Of a DNA stretch of 64,000 nt, positions 26,373 through 39,412 are shown one piece after another. Origin of the DNA: Zonotrichia leucophrys gambelii (taxonomy: Eukaryota; Chordata; Aves; Passeriformes; Passerellidae); assembly GCF_028769735.1 (NCBI RefSeq), contig NC_088172.1:65441075-65505074 (forward strand), written 5' to 3'. Every line of letters begins with the position of its first letter. Within the stretch, counting starts at the first letter, position 1. Made by a program: the position numbers and the translations under genes. Under the pieces are notes generated by a model. It ran no database searches and was not told the origin of the DNA. It was given only the letters and a program-made list of their open reading frames with translations.

Positions 26373-29300
26373 ATTTATGTAGGGGTGCACAAAGGATCCA
26401 GCCCTGCTCTAGTCACACTGGGCTTAAACTCATCAGTGGAGTTCTAACAAGCCAGCTTGTGGTCTGGGACAGTTAAACTTTTATTCCAGCACTGTAAATG
26501 AACTCATGCTTCTTGTCAACCTTATTAACTCCCTGGAAGGTCACACCAAACTAACATGGCTACATTGCTTCTGAGCTCACATATGTAAGACTGTGTTGCC
26601 CTATGCTAAACTCTATGAACTTGCCTTGTTTCTCTGTTGGCTGAGGGATAACCCTTAATTTCATGCATTCAAGTTCTTCATTTTTGTTTCTATGATGATA
26701 TAAATAGCAGACTTCTCCTTAGAAGGCTTACAGTTGTTTTAAAAATTTGGTTAAATTTAATGTATGCAGTCTAATCACTCCTTGGGTTGCTAGCGCAAAT
26801 GTTTTTATATGTACATTTGAGGCAGAGAACGCTAAATGAGCTTGTTACTTGACTTGCTACATTTAAAGTTCTCATCTGGCTGTACAAATCATGCATTTAG
26901 GAAAAGCACATTTTAAGAAAGCTATTAATCTAGTTTCTCTGCTGTTTTTCCTCTGTGACCTAAGTTGTTCCAGGAAACTAATTCTGGTTATTCTTCTGTT
27001 AGTGTTCTGAATGTTTTGCGAGTGTATATTATTTTAGTAATTGGTTTTGTTCCAAATTGCAATGTGATGTTGCATTTTTTTCCTGCAGAACATTTCTCCA
27101 TATTTACAATTTTGAAAAGTTAACAGAAATTGGTAAATATTCAATGCTCTGGAAATTAGATTATTGAAAATGTGTGTTCTCGGTGCGACTTGCTAGCTAG
27201 AGGGAATGTTTATAATGATGCATATTTATTGCCTTCCATATTTTAAAGGATTGTAGTCAAAAACATAAATAGGAATCTGCATACTTTCCAATGACATACC
27301 AGAAAATAAATTAAAACATGATTTAAAAAAAATGTTTTGCATTTAAAAAAAAATTCATTTCAACTTTTCATTGTGATATATTGTATATGCTGTTCAAAAG
27401 ATATCAGCTTAATGAGGAACTGATAAAAAGCAAATATTATCATTTGTAGGAACTTCAGATAAATCCTCATTTCCCAAATGGCATCAAACAACTCTAAAAA
27501 ATTGTTTATAAATAATCTTCATATTATGAAATAAATAATTCCACATGTAGAGCCTACTGTTGCATGATAAGATTGCAATGATGAGGAATCTTAAAATTGC
27601 ACCTTTGCCAAGTTTATTTCAGCTACCTGAAAGATTAAACTTCCTAATTTAATAAAGTTAATATGGAAAGTGAAAAGTGAAATCAGTTCACATTTTCCCT
27701 CTATTGTTCCTTGCATCTGTTGGTGGAGAAGTGAAGAGTATTCTAGATGTGATGACATACTCTTTGTAAAAGGGCAAGGTAAAAAAATATGTACACCCTC
27801 ATCAAATATTTTTCACAGGAATAGGAAACTATTGAAGAGACATATTTAAGTCTTAGTAATTAGGACTTAATGAGATTTAAATACAGATGAGACTTAAATA
27901 CAGATTTAAAAGATTTAAAGGTGAATCTGCGCAAGATTTCAATAATCTTAAAAGTTTCTTTATAAAATTAACTATGATCACAACAAGACTAGAGATTTTT
28001 TTCATATTCTGTATTATATTATGAAACTTGGACTATATTTAGGAGTTCAAGAAAAAAATACTTTTAGAAATATCTTACCTGCATAACCCATATAAATTCT
28101 CCCTCTTTCCCTCTTGTGATATCCTGAGTGGTTTACCAGGTCTTTCGTTCTCTTTCAGAAGGTCCATTTATCAAGAGTCATCTACATTTATATGTCCACA
28201 GTTGAGCCCTATTTTGTCATTAAAACTTTGCATCTTGGCCCACTTCTTGTAATTACTAATGTCAACAATTATAATCTCATCATATTAAGACTATTTGAAA
28301 AATTTTAAAATAACCATCTGCTGAATGGCAGAAGTGAAATGAATTATGGCTTCTCCTCAAGATGATTTTACGTACTGTGGTGATCATGAATGGAAAATTC
28401 ACGTCATGCAGCTGATCCTGCTGTAGAGACTTGTAGATGCTTTTTAGCTGCCTGCACTGTAACAAATCATCTTCCACTTTTTGACAAGAGAGCTTTCCCT
28501 TTTTAAGGCAGGAAAGCAGTGATATTTAGGACTTATCCGTGCTTTTTAGTGTGTTAGATTCCAAGTGACAATAGCCTGTGACTCTCAGAATAGAGCCTGC
28601 GGGGGCTGTAAGGGCACACTCACAGAGCTGCTAATGAGTCACCTGGTCTTCTTCATGTACAGACAGTTCTAACGTGTCACTGAGCAGTGGGAAGGTACTT
28701 TCTTCTGGTGGTGACATCTCATTATGTTTTATGGCTTTTGGCTGCCAGCAACTGTACTTCATTATACATGGAAAACACATTTGGCTTCTCCTCTTCTTCA
28801 AAGTTCATCTTAAGAATTGCTTTCAGTAGTTGCTCCCAGAAGTATTTTTGACAAAGTGGAATCTGTTTCATTCTTTGGGAAATTGATAATATAAGACTAG
28901 TGCAATGATCTTTTGTGAAATTATATTTCTGTTACTGTGATTAGGAAGGTACAATTCTGTAGCTCATGTATAAGGTTGAATTTTATTCTCAGGTTAAACT
29001 TTGATTCATACATATGTTTATGGAAGATGAAAATACAAATTTCATTGTTTTCTACCATTTTAGGCAATATTAATAGACATCTGGAATTATTTTTATTTAA
29101 TCATTGTATTTTTGCTTTAATAAGTTTCAGAATACATGTCCTAAATGTCATTAGTAAACATTAAGAGGCTTTAGAGAATTTAACTTACATAAAAAAATCA
29201 TGCTATATTTTTTAGGATAGGGCAGAACTGAAGGTTTTTAGCATTTCCATAATTTAATGTTCTTAACATTGATGGTATTTAAAAAAAAAATACATTGACG

Positions 29301-30773
29301 GTATTAAAAAAATGTATTTAGATAAACTCACTGCATCTCAGTAGTAAATTTTTCAGTATAAGCATATAAGAAGATTTGCAACTAATAATTGTTTATTTTC
29401 TTTATTTAAATTGTTAGCCCAGAAGTAAAGTAAAACAGCAGAATTTAGGATGCCTCTAGCCACTGTGGTAATTGCTAAATATTTTAATGATATGTCATTT
29501 TCTACCTCTTTCTTTTAGCAACCAATCTGATACATTTTATTTCAAAGTATTTTGAACTATGGTGCCAATTTAAACTGTATATGTAGGTACACTGAAAAAA
29601 TACATCCACCTGCAGTTACTTTGAACTGGGTCTAGATCTGCCAGGCACAAATGACTTCATTATGCTGCTTTGGGCCTCTGTGATCAGTACTTAACACCTA
29701 ATTAAAAAAAAAGAAAAAAGTTGTTCTTTCTCAAAGCTTTTGTAACATAGACTTTATGCCACTTGGAGAAATTTTGTCAATATCATATGGGGATAGAAAC
29801 AACACTGTTCAGGATGAATCAGATTGATAATTTCCTTTTACTCTTGCATTTTTTTTTGAAAATGTTGAATGCAAGAAGTAATGGAAATACTTTCATACAA
29901 AAGGCTTATTCTTTTTATAATTGTCTGTCTTTTGTGATGCACCATTTCATAATGAAGTGACTATTTTAAATATGGAAATTCCATGAGAATATCTGGGTTT
30001 TGGTAAAAAAACGCCACGGTATACTCTGAGTAAACATGTTCAGTCATTTGAGTGTGGAATAATAAAAGAAATGTGAGGCTATTAAATTCTGATACAAGCT
30101 TCAGTTTTAGAAAGAAAAATCCATTCCTCTGGTGTTTCAAGGCTAATTAGGGGTGTAAAACTACTTCTTTAAAGAGGAATGCCTGATTACACTTGTGTGG
30201 CTAGGTTTGCGTGAAAGAATTTTGGATTTCAGTGTATTTTCCTGTGAGCTAATGTCCAGATTTTGAAGTGGAATTTGAAATTATACACCTGAGTGGGATG
30301 CTAGTAAAAACTCTTTTTCATGTTTTCCTCAGTTTATTTAGTTACTGAGTGAAGAGACAGGATTGCAATGTCAATGATGTCATGCAAACATTAGTAGCCT
30401 CAGAGATTATGGCAGGCTTTTGAAGAATGTCTGAGATTACATTTAAGTTGTTTCAAACCCATCATTAAAACAAATGATCTGGAAAACATTCCTGATCATT
30501 TGTCCAGCCATGTGAATTCCAAGTATATTTTGCAGACTTTCAAAAGTTGCTATTGTAAGGATAAAGTACAAGTGTTTTCTACATTAAAAATGTATTAAAA
30601 GCACCACTAATTATGCATTTTTTTTAAATTTAATTGGATTTTGCTTTAATCTCTGCAAGTTTGGCTAGTCCTGCCACTTTCTTTCTCATATAGTGATTGA
30701 ACCAAATAACTGCACAGTGCTCTTTGTTGTTTTTCATCATGCAGTGTCTTCAGATCCCAGCTTCACCAATCTA
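26373..30773. other. AT-rich intron stretch, no gene or repeat recognised
   Basis: This is low-GC DNA with no CR1 and only short open frames. A near-tandem duplication occurs at 29266-29312, where ACATTGA(T/C)GGTATT followed by an A-run is repeated with a period of about 26. The density of unbroken unique sequence at 26640-27700 is noted only as a possible place for conserved non-coding elements. Confidence 0.4.
29266..29312. repeat. Two-copy tandem duplication with A-rich spacers
   Basis: The motif ACATTGATGGTATTT plus an A-run (29266-29290) recurs as ACATTGACGGTATT plus an A-run (29292-29312). It is a small local duplication, probably slippage at the A tracts. Confidence 0.6.
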
Positions 30774-30940
30774 ATATCACAAAATCACGGAAAGGTTGAG
30801 ATTGGAAGAGACTGCTGGAGGTCATCCAGTCCAATCCCTCTGCTCAACTTGGGCCACCTGCAGCAGGTTGTTCAGACCCATGTACAGTCAGCTTTTGGAT
30901 ATCTTCCAGAATGGAGGCTCCACAATCTCTCTGTGCAAAT
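30774..30940 (-). mobile_element. CR1 LINE 3' end fragment, minus strand
   Basis: On the + strand it begins with TATCACAAAATCACGG (inverted tail repeat). It then follows the antisense CR1 3' UTR: GGTTGAGATTGGAAGAGAC, GGTCATCCAGTCCAATCC, CTGCTCAACTTGGG, CAGCAGGTTGTTCAGA and GGCTCCACAATCTCTCTG. The match fades after about 30940. The open frame 30693-31136 runs across it and is not a gene. Confidence 0.88.
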
Positions 30941-33900
30941 GGACAGCAATCTGACTGCAAGATGGCCTTCAATGAGCTGTAATTATGACAAGCCTTTTGT
31001 TACAGTGACCCACATTAAAAGTGGATATGTGACTGAAAAAATCAGCAGCCAGATTAGCAACTTTTTGATTTTGCAAAGTTGTGTCTGCTGCACAGAACTT
31101 GAGATGGAGAACTATGGAGAAGGGAGAATTGCCTGAAATCCTGAAATAATGTGGAATTCTCAGTAGACTTCTCTAGTCCATGCATGAAACTTTCAAAAAG
31201 TATTCCTAGAGAAACAACAATGACAGAAAAACTTAAAATCTCTTTCCTAATTTCCTGCTTAGTAATCAATGAGTGAGGACCTGGAACAGACTTCTAGTTG
31301 GAAGTTTCAGGATAGAAAGACTTTTAATTGCAGAATGGACCTTGATTATATATGAAACAGATAAACATTTCTTGATCTAGAATACTCTTTTCATTCCATG
31401 TCCTATGCTTACTTCAAGGTGAAATGTCAGTGCGGGTTATTATTTAGTTAATCTGGAAATGAAAGGTGCTGCCAACTCCTGCACGTAACTGCAGCCACAC
31501 GCCATAACCTGTCCTGGAGGTTCCCTTCCTAGTGTCAGCTCCTCTTGTGCAGCATCAGTTCTTTGGCAGTACCCAAAACCATGCATGCCCTGGTCTAAAA
31601 GTGTTAGCTGTTTGAAGTATATAGGCATACACAGACACACACACGAATATGGTTATATATGAAGTGAATATTAAATAAAGCATTCAGAATCTAAAAAGAA
31701 AAAATCCTGTATGAATTGCAGTAATCAGTCAATAGATACAGCAATGCAGGCCATAAAAACTATTTTCAGGAACCTGTTCTGGACATGAATCCTCGGTGAA
31801 GTGAGCGTCCCACTGCCTAATCCTGGGTAAAGAGCCAAACCCTGGGAAAGGATGGTATTTAAGACATTTCTTTGATTTCATTTTTCCTCTGTTGTCTCTG
31901 TTGGCAAACATCTTCCTACTCTGTGTGCTGGTATGGATTCCTTTTAGAGGTGCTTACTTTTCTTATGCTGTTTTATGGACAACTGAGGTGACCATCTAAA
32001 GAATTAATTCCATGGTGGAATTTTTTTGGTAGAAGAACTATTTGCAACTGAGACGTAAGTGACTATGATACAAGTCAAAGCAATGAAAAAGTGGAGTTGC
32101 AACATGGAAACCAGTAGAATTATCCAGTTTAATTCTGGTTAGGAATGAGAATCTGTTTCTTAGTCTTTCTTTATTCTTGCAATTGAAAATATTTTTGTGG
32201 CATTCCTATTTCACATCTCAATCTCCGCAGGATTTTAAGGCTCTGTGAGTCTCTTTTTATGGCTACAGAACAGATGAAGCAGTCAAGATGAATACCTAAA
32301 GCAGAAGTCATAATCTTTGTTGGTGGTATAAACCACAAAACCCTAGAAATCATTTCCAGCTCTTTGTAGTTGATGGTGACTTTCCTTTCAATTCCAATGG
32401 GAGCATGGCTTCATCCAGGAACATTGAAACAGTTCAGCTTTTTTATCAGAAAACAAAGAAGTGCTGATTCTGAGTATGAACTATCAAAGGAAATAAATTC
32501 CAGATATGAATGCTTACAGGCTGTTTAGATACTGTAAATTTATAACATATTGTAAAATTTTAGGTTGGGTTAGTCTAACAATGAATAGGTTTATTTCTTC
32601 TACAGTTTTTATGTTTATGAATCAGTGAAGTAAGACATTTTAAGCTTCCTCAGTGTAATATCCTGAGGCAAGCCAGCTGTATTTTAAATGATGTTGTATG
32701 TTTTTTATATGTAAATTGATGTGTATTTATAAAGACAGTAATATTAACGTAGCACTCTTGTTTAAATGCATATTTCTGAACCTTTTTGGGTTCAGTAAGA
32801 AAGGCTCTGAGGTACTTTTTATCTGAAGCATAACCAGTTCTTTATCTGAAACACAACCAATACATAACCAACTTTTAAAGCTTGAAGAAAGTAACAATAA
32901 ACTCTATGTATGTGTATGGATATGAACTCATGTGTAAATGCCCATATAAACATGCATTGGTAATTTATGGCATGATTTTACCTAAAACCAGTGGAAATGT
33001 TCATGATATGTTTTTAATCTCTTATTGATGTTGATGCAAAGGAAAGAAAATGGAAGTCAAAGAAGAATTAGCAGTGGTAATGAGACATAGGAATAGAAAT
33101 TATTTTTTATCTGTGACAGAAATAAGATTTAAATAGCTTCATGTGATTAGCATGGTACCTCTAATTAATGTAAATTAGAAACCCATTTCTTGGAATACAG
33201 GCATAATTGGCACATGAAGTCATACTATTTGTTGCCAGGTTTTGCACTAAGTACATTGAATGAGGGATGGCAACATATGAATGTCAGTTATCAATCAATT
33301 TTTGTAGTTTATTCAATCTACATCAGTGGTGCTGAATCACTGCGTGGGACACTGTAAAAAGTTGTGGACATTGCATTTCAAGAAATGCTTTACTGGCCTC
33401 AAGAAATGATATCTATTATTGACTCCAGTAGGCTTGATGCAAGCACAATTTATCCTTTGCCAAAAAAAGCCAAACTTCTATGTGCAAGACAGCCGTATGT
33501 GTCAGTTTGAGGAATAATACGTGAAGAATAGTATGTCACAAATTGCACCATGGATAAGCAAAACCTCAAAATCACTCATCAGTTCCTACACAATGAATGA
33601 AACAATTTTGATTCTTCTTAGGTTGTCTGCAGTAACTGTGTCTCAAGCATTGGTAGTGCTGTGCCACTTTCTCTGTGGTCTTCAGAAGCCCTTGCTCTAG
33701 ACTAAGTTTCTCCCTTGTCCATGAATTATCTGTGCTCTGTGTGGATTCCCAGAGCAGGAAGGATTGCTGTGCTACAGTCAGATACATTGACATTTGACTT
33801 CTAATGTAAGAACCAGTGTGGATTATTGTGTAATTTAGGACTGGACATAAGGTGGGGTCTCCCACCCTCTCGCTGAGGATGGTGTGCATGCTCAAGGTGT

Positions 33901-34746
33901 GGGGACTGTGTAGAATTTTGGAATAAAATATTGAAGACTGCAGAAACTAGGAATGTCCTTGCTGTAAGATTTTGGTGTCTGAGGTATGTTTCTTTTGTGT
34001 TCTGGACCCACATCAGCTCTGTTTTTCAAACAAGTCAAAATACCTCAAAATTCCTAATTTGATAGTAAATTGGCTAATTAATTTAGTGGAAGTATAATTA
34101 AGTAATCTGAAGTAAGGGTCAGCTTTCTGTGCATCTGAAATCTGGTAAGGGAAGTCAGAACAACTGATGAAGTGGTTTACATATGCGTACTGTAAATTAA
34201 AGACCTTAATTACACTCCTGGCCTGCAAGAAGTCAGTTGGAGTTTTGCCAAGGGAAAAAATCCCTACCTTAGATATGGGGGGCTGTTTATTAATTTAAAT
34301 AAAGCTGAATGCTTTTATGAATGAAAAGAGAAGTTGCCTGAACCTTAGATGGGAGCAGGAATTAGACATAAATGGCTCAGTTTTGTTTTGAAGTATCTTC
34401 TCCTTTTTTGACTGGAATACTTTTATCAATATTGATGTGTTTTATTCCTCTTCTCTGTTCCTTAGCCTAGGAAAAGATTAAATAAGTTATTCCATCTTAC
34501 TGTGTTTTGATCTTTCCAGTTACAGTTCTTCCTTATGAACTTCTGTGTCTGTAGTTTCTTAGTTTTAGACCTGAGATATGCAGTAAGACATTTACTGCCT
34601 TTTAAACAAATGTTCAGCAGGCAACTCAGTTTATCTACTAGAAAGAAAATATAATTTACTGGTAATTTTTTTCCTAGTTATTTAGGTTGAGGAAAAAAAA
34701 CCCAGTATGACAACATGGAGGAAATCTGGAGTGTTTAGGGATTGAT
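30941..34746. other. Intron stretch without recognised gene
   Basis: This is AT-rich sequence with a few GC-richer patches (about 31450-31600 and 33590-34000). The second patch contains AATAAA and open minus-strand frames but no clear LTR termini. No coding homology was recognised. Confidence 0.4.
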
Positions 34747-34844
34747 AGAAGAAGAAAGCAAGCAAGCAAACAACAGCAAAAAAAACCAAACCAAAACAAA
34801 ACAGAACCAAAAAACCCAAAACCCAGAAAACCCAAAAAACACCC
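34747..34844. repeat. T-free A/C-rich low-complexity tract
   Basis: For 98 nt the + strand contains no T. It starts with AAGCAAGCAAGC-like units and changes to irregular CAAAA, CCAAA and AAACCC units. The open frame over it (34742-34942) encodes K/N/Q/P-rich low complexity and is not a gene. Confidence 0.85.
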
Positions 34845-37800
34845 TACACTGCCAAACTCAATATTTCCAGATTTGTGAACATAATTTGAAATGGATCTTA
34901 CATAACTGTAGTGAAGAGTCCAAGAACAAGTTGATCAAGTAATTTTAACACATCAAAAGAATTATTGGGAGTTACTAGTTTTACTTGCCTATAAAAATGT
35001 CATGTTAAATTAAATAGATGAGAATTCTGCTTTTAACAAGCACATAAATAATATTTATTAAAGGCCGACAGCAAAGAAATGCACTGCTGAAGTGCTGAAG
35101 TAGGTAATACTTTTAAAAGCATTATGCATTAGAGAAACTTCCCAGGAGGTTCCAGATGAACTTAATCTGGGTCTTAAGGGAAGACAAAAGGTTTTAAAAC
35201 TAAAGTAATAAGATGAGAAAACAGGGTGGACAGCACTGAGTGAAGGTGGCCCTGGGTGACTGGTCAGGCTTATCACAAACTTTGTGGCAGAAGGGTAATC
35301 AGGGGAGACACTGCAGTGCGTGCCTACAGAGTGTGCAGGGAACACAGACTGCACCTGGCTGGCAGTGGAGTTATGCTTTACGTTAGAGGCAGCATAGAAG
35401 AGAGGCAAATTAATAAACTTCAATAATAATGGGTCCTGAAGAGGCTGAAATTCCAGTCCTATATGGAAAGAATAGAATATTTGTACACCTAGTTATCTTT
35501 AAATGCATCTGTTCATTTGTTTATGTGACTAGTGACAATACTGGATATGGTGGATCAGTTACATTCTCATAATTATTTTGATGGGATTTGGCACATGTAG
35601 CTTGTCTGGAAAAGTATTTTTATTCCTTGACCTCTCTACAGCCCCAGTTTACTAACTTTGAGACATTGTTTTCCTCTTACAACTTTAATCTGTTGAATAA
35701 TTTCTCTTTCCATACAATTATCCTTCCCATCAATTCTAGAAAACACTTCCTCCTCTTTAAGGCAAAAAGCCTGCCTAGAGCATTTCTATATGAACATCAT
35801 CAGTGGGTCCTTTAACAGCTGTTTAATGTCTTATTCATGGTGGCCTCAGGTAGAGTCCCTCTGAATAGGCAAGCCACCTCTGATATGCAGAGTATATCAA
35901 ATACAGGAACTAGAGACACTAAAATTGATCAACCCTATCCATGCACTGAGCATAATGGGAGGGAAAATGTGAGCATGTCATCTACAGCTACTATAAAAAC
36001 TGAAATTCTCAGCTTGAGTGACCCTCTGTGGTTATCTGTGTATGATACGCCTCAAGAAATTATGGTTAGAAACTCTCTACCTGTTTTTTGTATTTTCTTC
36101 TCAATTCTCATTTCTGCAATAGGAGAGCTATTTAAGAATAAAAGTTTCTGTCTTCTGTCTGAAAAAAACCCCATGTGGCTTTGATCTAGCTGATTGAATG
36201 CTTAAGAGTGCAGCTGTCAAATTAAACACTCATCTTTCAAGAAAACAAATCTTTCCAAAGTGCTACTTCCATGTCTTCTGTTCTTGGCTTAAACTACAAA
36301 ATCAGAGTTGGTAAAGCCTTCATGCACTATATATCATAAAGGTGATGAATTCTTCATTGCTTTAGACTCCATTTTCTGAACAGGAAAAATATAGTAAAAC
36401 CCAATTCCATAATGTCTCCTTTTCCTGTTGCTCTTGCTTGCTGCTAGTTGTGAAAAACATGCAAAATTCAAGAGCATTGGTTCTAATTATGGCCTGTTAT
36501 TTTCATAGGATAGTTTGAATAATGAAAGCTGAAAATACTAACCTCCTAAAAATTATATTCCCATCTGTTCTGCTTAGATACTGGACTTTTGGCCAGATGA
36601 TACTTTATGCTGTGCAGCTCATGTATTTCTTAAAAATTTGTGTCTCTACTTGCATATTATGGATACTTATACTAACTGAAGGAAAACAAAAGGATGTTAT
36701 GTACCTGTGCTGTGAAACCAGCTGAAATTGCTTTGATTCTTTTTATTTCTGGAAATAAAATGGAATGTCTTGAAACCTTCCCGGTATACATACACATATA
36801 TGCATATGTGTGTTGTGTGAAATATTAAAACAAAATATTAGTTTGATGCACTTCTATACAAATTCAACTGTTTGTGTTTGTGGCTTAAGAAAATCCAGGT
36901 ATCTAATTTGCAGCATGGTCTTTGGGTTTTTTTTTTATGTGGTATCACTACAGAAACAAATTTCCCTCCAAACAAAAGTAATTCTAGAAAAATATATACA
37001 TTTTGTTAATATGATAATGCAGTAGACAATGTCTTGAAAATCATGCTGTTAACTCACAGCCTTCCAACACTGCATGTCACTGGTTGAGCATAAATATCCA
37101 AGAAACTTTTATATGTTGTGCAGACCATGAGGTAGAAAAGAGCTGTGTTCAAGAACCTGTTCTCCCCATTCTGGTGCCAAATGTCATAGGTACTTTTAAA
37201 AGCTTGAATTTTTTTGTTAAAAGCTCAAAATGCACAGAACATCAGTCTTGTCCTCTGTCCTTCTTGAGGGTCTTTTCTTCACTCATATATATCTATTGAT
37301 ACAGAAAATAGTCTACACTTTCCTAATATTCCCATAATGTTCTAATGTTTGTCCCATAGGAAGCCTTTACATAGGTGTCAAATTATTCACAGGACTGATG
37401 CCAAGATTTGAATACGTAATAGTAAGACATAATTAGTTTGGGAATTTGATTTGGCTTTTTTTTTTTTCCCCTTTTTAATGATGGGTAGTATATTTAATTA
37501 ACTATAGAGATTTCAAGTATAATGTAAAACACAGTTTTGGAGCAGCATGTTTGGGACCTGAGGGGTTTGAATGAAGTAACATGCTTGCATTATTTGGAAA
37601 TGTAATGTTGGCATAAGTTAAACTTTTAAAACAAAACTTACTGCGATTTCTATGGATTCTAAATACAGTTGACAACACTATTAATCAATTTTAATAGCTC
37701 TTAAGTGTGATAAATCAGGAATTTCAAGGGTCCTACAGGCTAGATTTTTAGTAACTCTTATTATCTGTGTTAATACAAATTGCAGTTAGCTTTCTCCTGT

Positions 37801-37854
37801 TATTATATTGCTGTTACACTATTAACTAAAATTTCTATATTGCCTGAACACAAA
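34845..37854. other. Intron stretch without recognised gene
   Basis: A minus-strand frame at 35058-35423 (121 codons) and a plus-strand frame at 35837-36184 (115 codons) are open but give no recognisable domain. I see nothing else that I can name. Confidence 0.4.
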
Positions 37855-37990
37855 TCTGGCGGAGTTCAAGAAGCATTTGGAAAATGCTCTTGGACACATG
37901 GTGTGACTCTTGGGGATAGTGCAGGACCAGGAGTTTAACTCAATTACCCATGTGAGACCCTTCCAACTCAGTATACTCAGTGATTCTATG
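37855..37990 (+). mobile_element. CR1 LINE 3' end fragment, plus strand
   Basis: It matches the very end of a CR1: CTGGCGGAGTTCAAGAAGCA, GACACATGGTGTGACTCTTG, GCAGGACCAGGAGTT, GAGACCCTTCCAACTCAG, and it terminates in the single tail unit TGATTCTATG at 37981-37990. Only the last coding residues and the 3' UTR remain. Confidence 0.9.
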
Positions 37991-38424
37991 AAGTATGCCA
38001 CTTACATAAGTGAATATGCTTTTTCAGTGGTCAGGCATGGGCATTTATTCTAATATATGAAGGCTAAACTGGACACCCTGTGAGTGTGTATTAGCAATTT
38101 AGTTTGGATCAGAGATGTGATTTTGAATCTGCCAGTTGTCCCTACTTATCCCACTTCACTTCTCATTGCTGTATCCTTAGTGAGGGTGCATTTTGGGCTT
38201 GTCTCTGACAACTTCAAACTAGAAAATGAACTCAGTGTGCTAACAGACTTTCAATCTATTGAACAAGAGCAGAGCTAGTTTACATTAACTCATATAATAC
38301 CTTAAATATATAACCCAAGAAAAAACTCATTCTAAGGACAAAAATTATCAATAACACTGAAAGAATTCAGGATGCTAATGGCTAATTGACCCCATCAAAC
38401 CCTCTATTTTTTATGCAATCTTTC

Positions 38425-38440
38425 TTTAATGACTAGCCTC
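38425..38440. repeat. Left copy of a probable 16-bp target-site duplication
   Basis: TTTAATGACTAGCCTC lies directly before the poly-T run at 38441. It matches 14 of 16 bases, including the first 12 exactly, with TTTAATGACTAGTGTC at 39397-39412. Confidence 0.5.
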
Positions 38441-38461
38441 TTTTTTTTTTTTTTTTTTTTT
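38441..38461. repeat. Poly-T run, 21 nt
   Basis: This is the longest uninterrupted homopolymer in the window. It is interpreted as the poly-A tail of a minus-strand retroposon because of the adjacent direct repeat and inverted polyadenylation signal. Confidence 0.95.
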
Positions 38462-38984
38462 GTGTTATGAGTGTTAACTCTCTAGTACTTGGTTTATTTT
38501 TGTTAGGCTATTGAAACATTGATTGAGCTAAATAAAGACTACTGGCTCTGTATATAGGTGTATTCCTTTTGTTTATGGCAAGATATTGAGTGTAACACTT
38601 CTCAGGAGAACAGTGCAAAGATCAACCTCATTTTATCAACAGCCCAGGAAATCAAGTGGAAAAAGTAAGAGAAAGGGGAAAGGAAGCAGAAGGACTTGAG
38701 AGACAGCAGTTTAGATCATATGACCAACAAGGAGAGATCTTAAAGCCAGGAGATGTGGATTTTCAGTTCAGCCAACAATTCAGTGATGGGTTTGGTGCTA
38801 CCAAAAGTGTGGAGGTGGTTAGTTGGAATAGAAAGATAATTTTTTATGCTCAATGAAAACTGAAGGTCCCTGGAGGCAGAATGTAATAGCAGTGTAGAGA
38901 ATACATTTAGCAGGTGGACACCAAGCTGCGTTTCAGTACTGTCTGTCAGAGGACATCACAGAAAGATTGACCACACATTGCAGT

Positions 38985-39110
38985 TTTTGAGGTTCAAGTT
39001 GGACATTAGGGAAAAAAATTGAAAGACAACTAAGACGGCACTTAAACACTGGAATGAGCTGTGAAATTTCATTGAAATTTTTCAAGATTTAGCCAGACAA
39101 AACCATAGCT
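38985..39110 (+). mobile_element. Decayed CR1 LINE relic, plus strand
   Basis: Clear CR1 words remain: GAGGTTCAAGTTGGACATTA, GGGAAAAAAATTGAAAG and AACACTGGAATGAGCTG, followed by a faded ATTTTTCAAGATTT. These correspond to the segment encoding the end of ORF2 (FRLDIRKNFF...HWNELP-type). It is much more diverged than the copy at 24772. It lies inside the probable retroposed insert. Confidence 0.65.
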
Positions 39111-39396
39111 AAGCTTATGAGAGATTAGAAGAATTGATCATTGGAGATATTGAAGGAGGGAATACAAACCCAAGAAGATAATTTATTGACCACAGAGTTC
39201 CTTTATCCAGAGGAATAAAACAAATGAGTCAATATATCAAAGAAAGGGCAGATCAAGAAAAATGAGCATGCAAAAAGTTAACCAAATGAACTGGTCAGAC
39301 CATGAGTGGCCTATTTTGTTACAGCCCTTCAGATTTTTTATCATTGGTGAGAAATAACTGTAAATCCTAATATTCAAGGCCTAAACACCTTTAATT

Positions 39397-39412
39397 TTTA
39401 ATGACTAGTGTC
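39397..39412. repeat. Right copy of a probable 16-bp target-site duplication
   Basis: TTTAATGACTAGTGTC matches the left copy at 38425-38440 except for two bases (TG for CC). The spacing of 956 bp between copies defines the insert. Confidence 0.5.

Larger units (their letters stand above)
38441..39396 (-). mobile_element. Probable retroposed insert with poly-A tail, minus strand, about 0.96 kb
   Basis: The left end is a run of 21 T (38441-38461), i.e. a poly-A tail on the minus strand. A TTTATT (inverted AATAAA) lies at 38493-38498, 31 nt inside the tail, which is the normal spacing in an mRNA. The segment is bounded exactly by the 16-bp direct repeats at 38425-38440 and 39397-39412. Together this is the hallmark of target-primed reverse transcription of a polyadenylated RNA. 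No minus-strand frame of 60 codons or more is open, so the source RNA was non-coding or a 3' UTR. A CR1 relic of plus orientation (about 38985-39110) would then have been part of the copied RNA. The source gene is not recognised. Coincidence in AT-rich DNA is the main alternative. Confidence 0.45.

Noticed and set aside
30693..31136. 147-codon + strand open frame
   Set aside because: It crosses an inverted CR1 3' end at 30774-30940, so its middle is translated repeat DNA.
33570..34020. Possible solo LTR (GC-richer patch with AATAAA near 33922)
   Set aside because: No convincing TG...CA ends, no flanking duplication and no recognised LTR sequence were seen.
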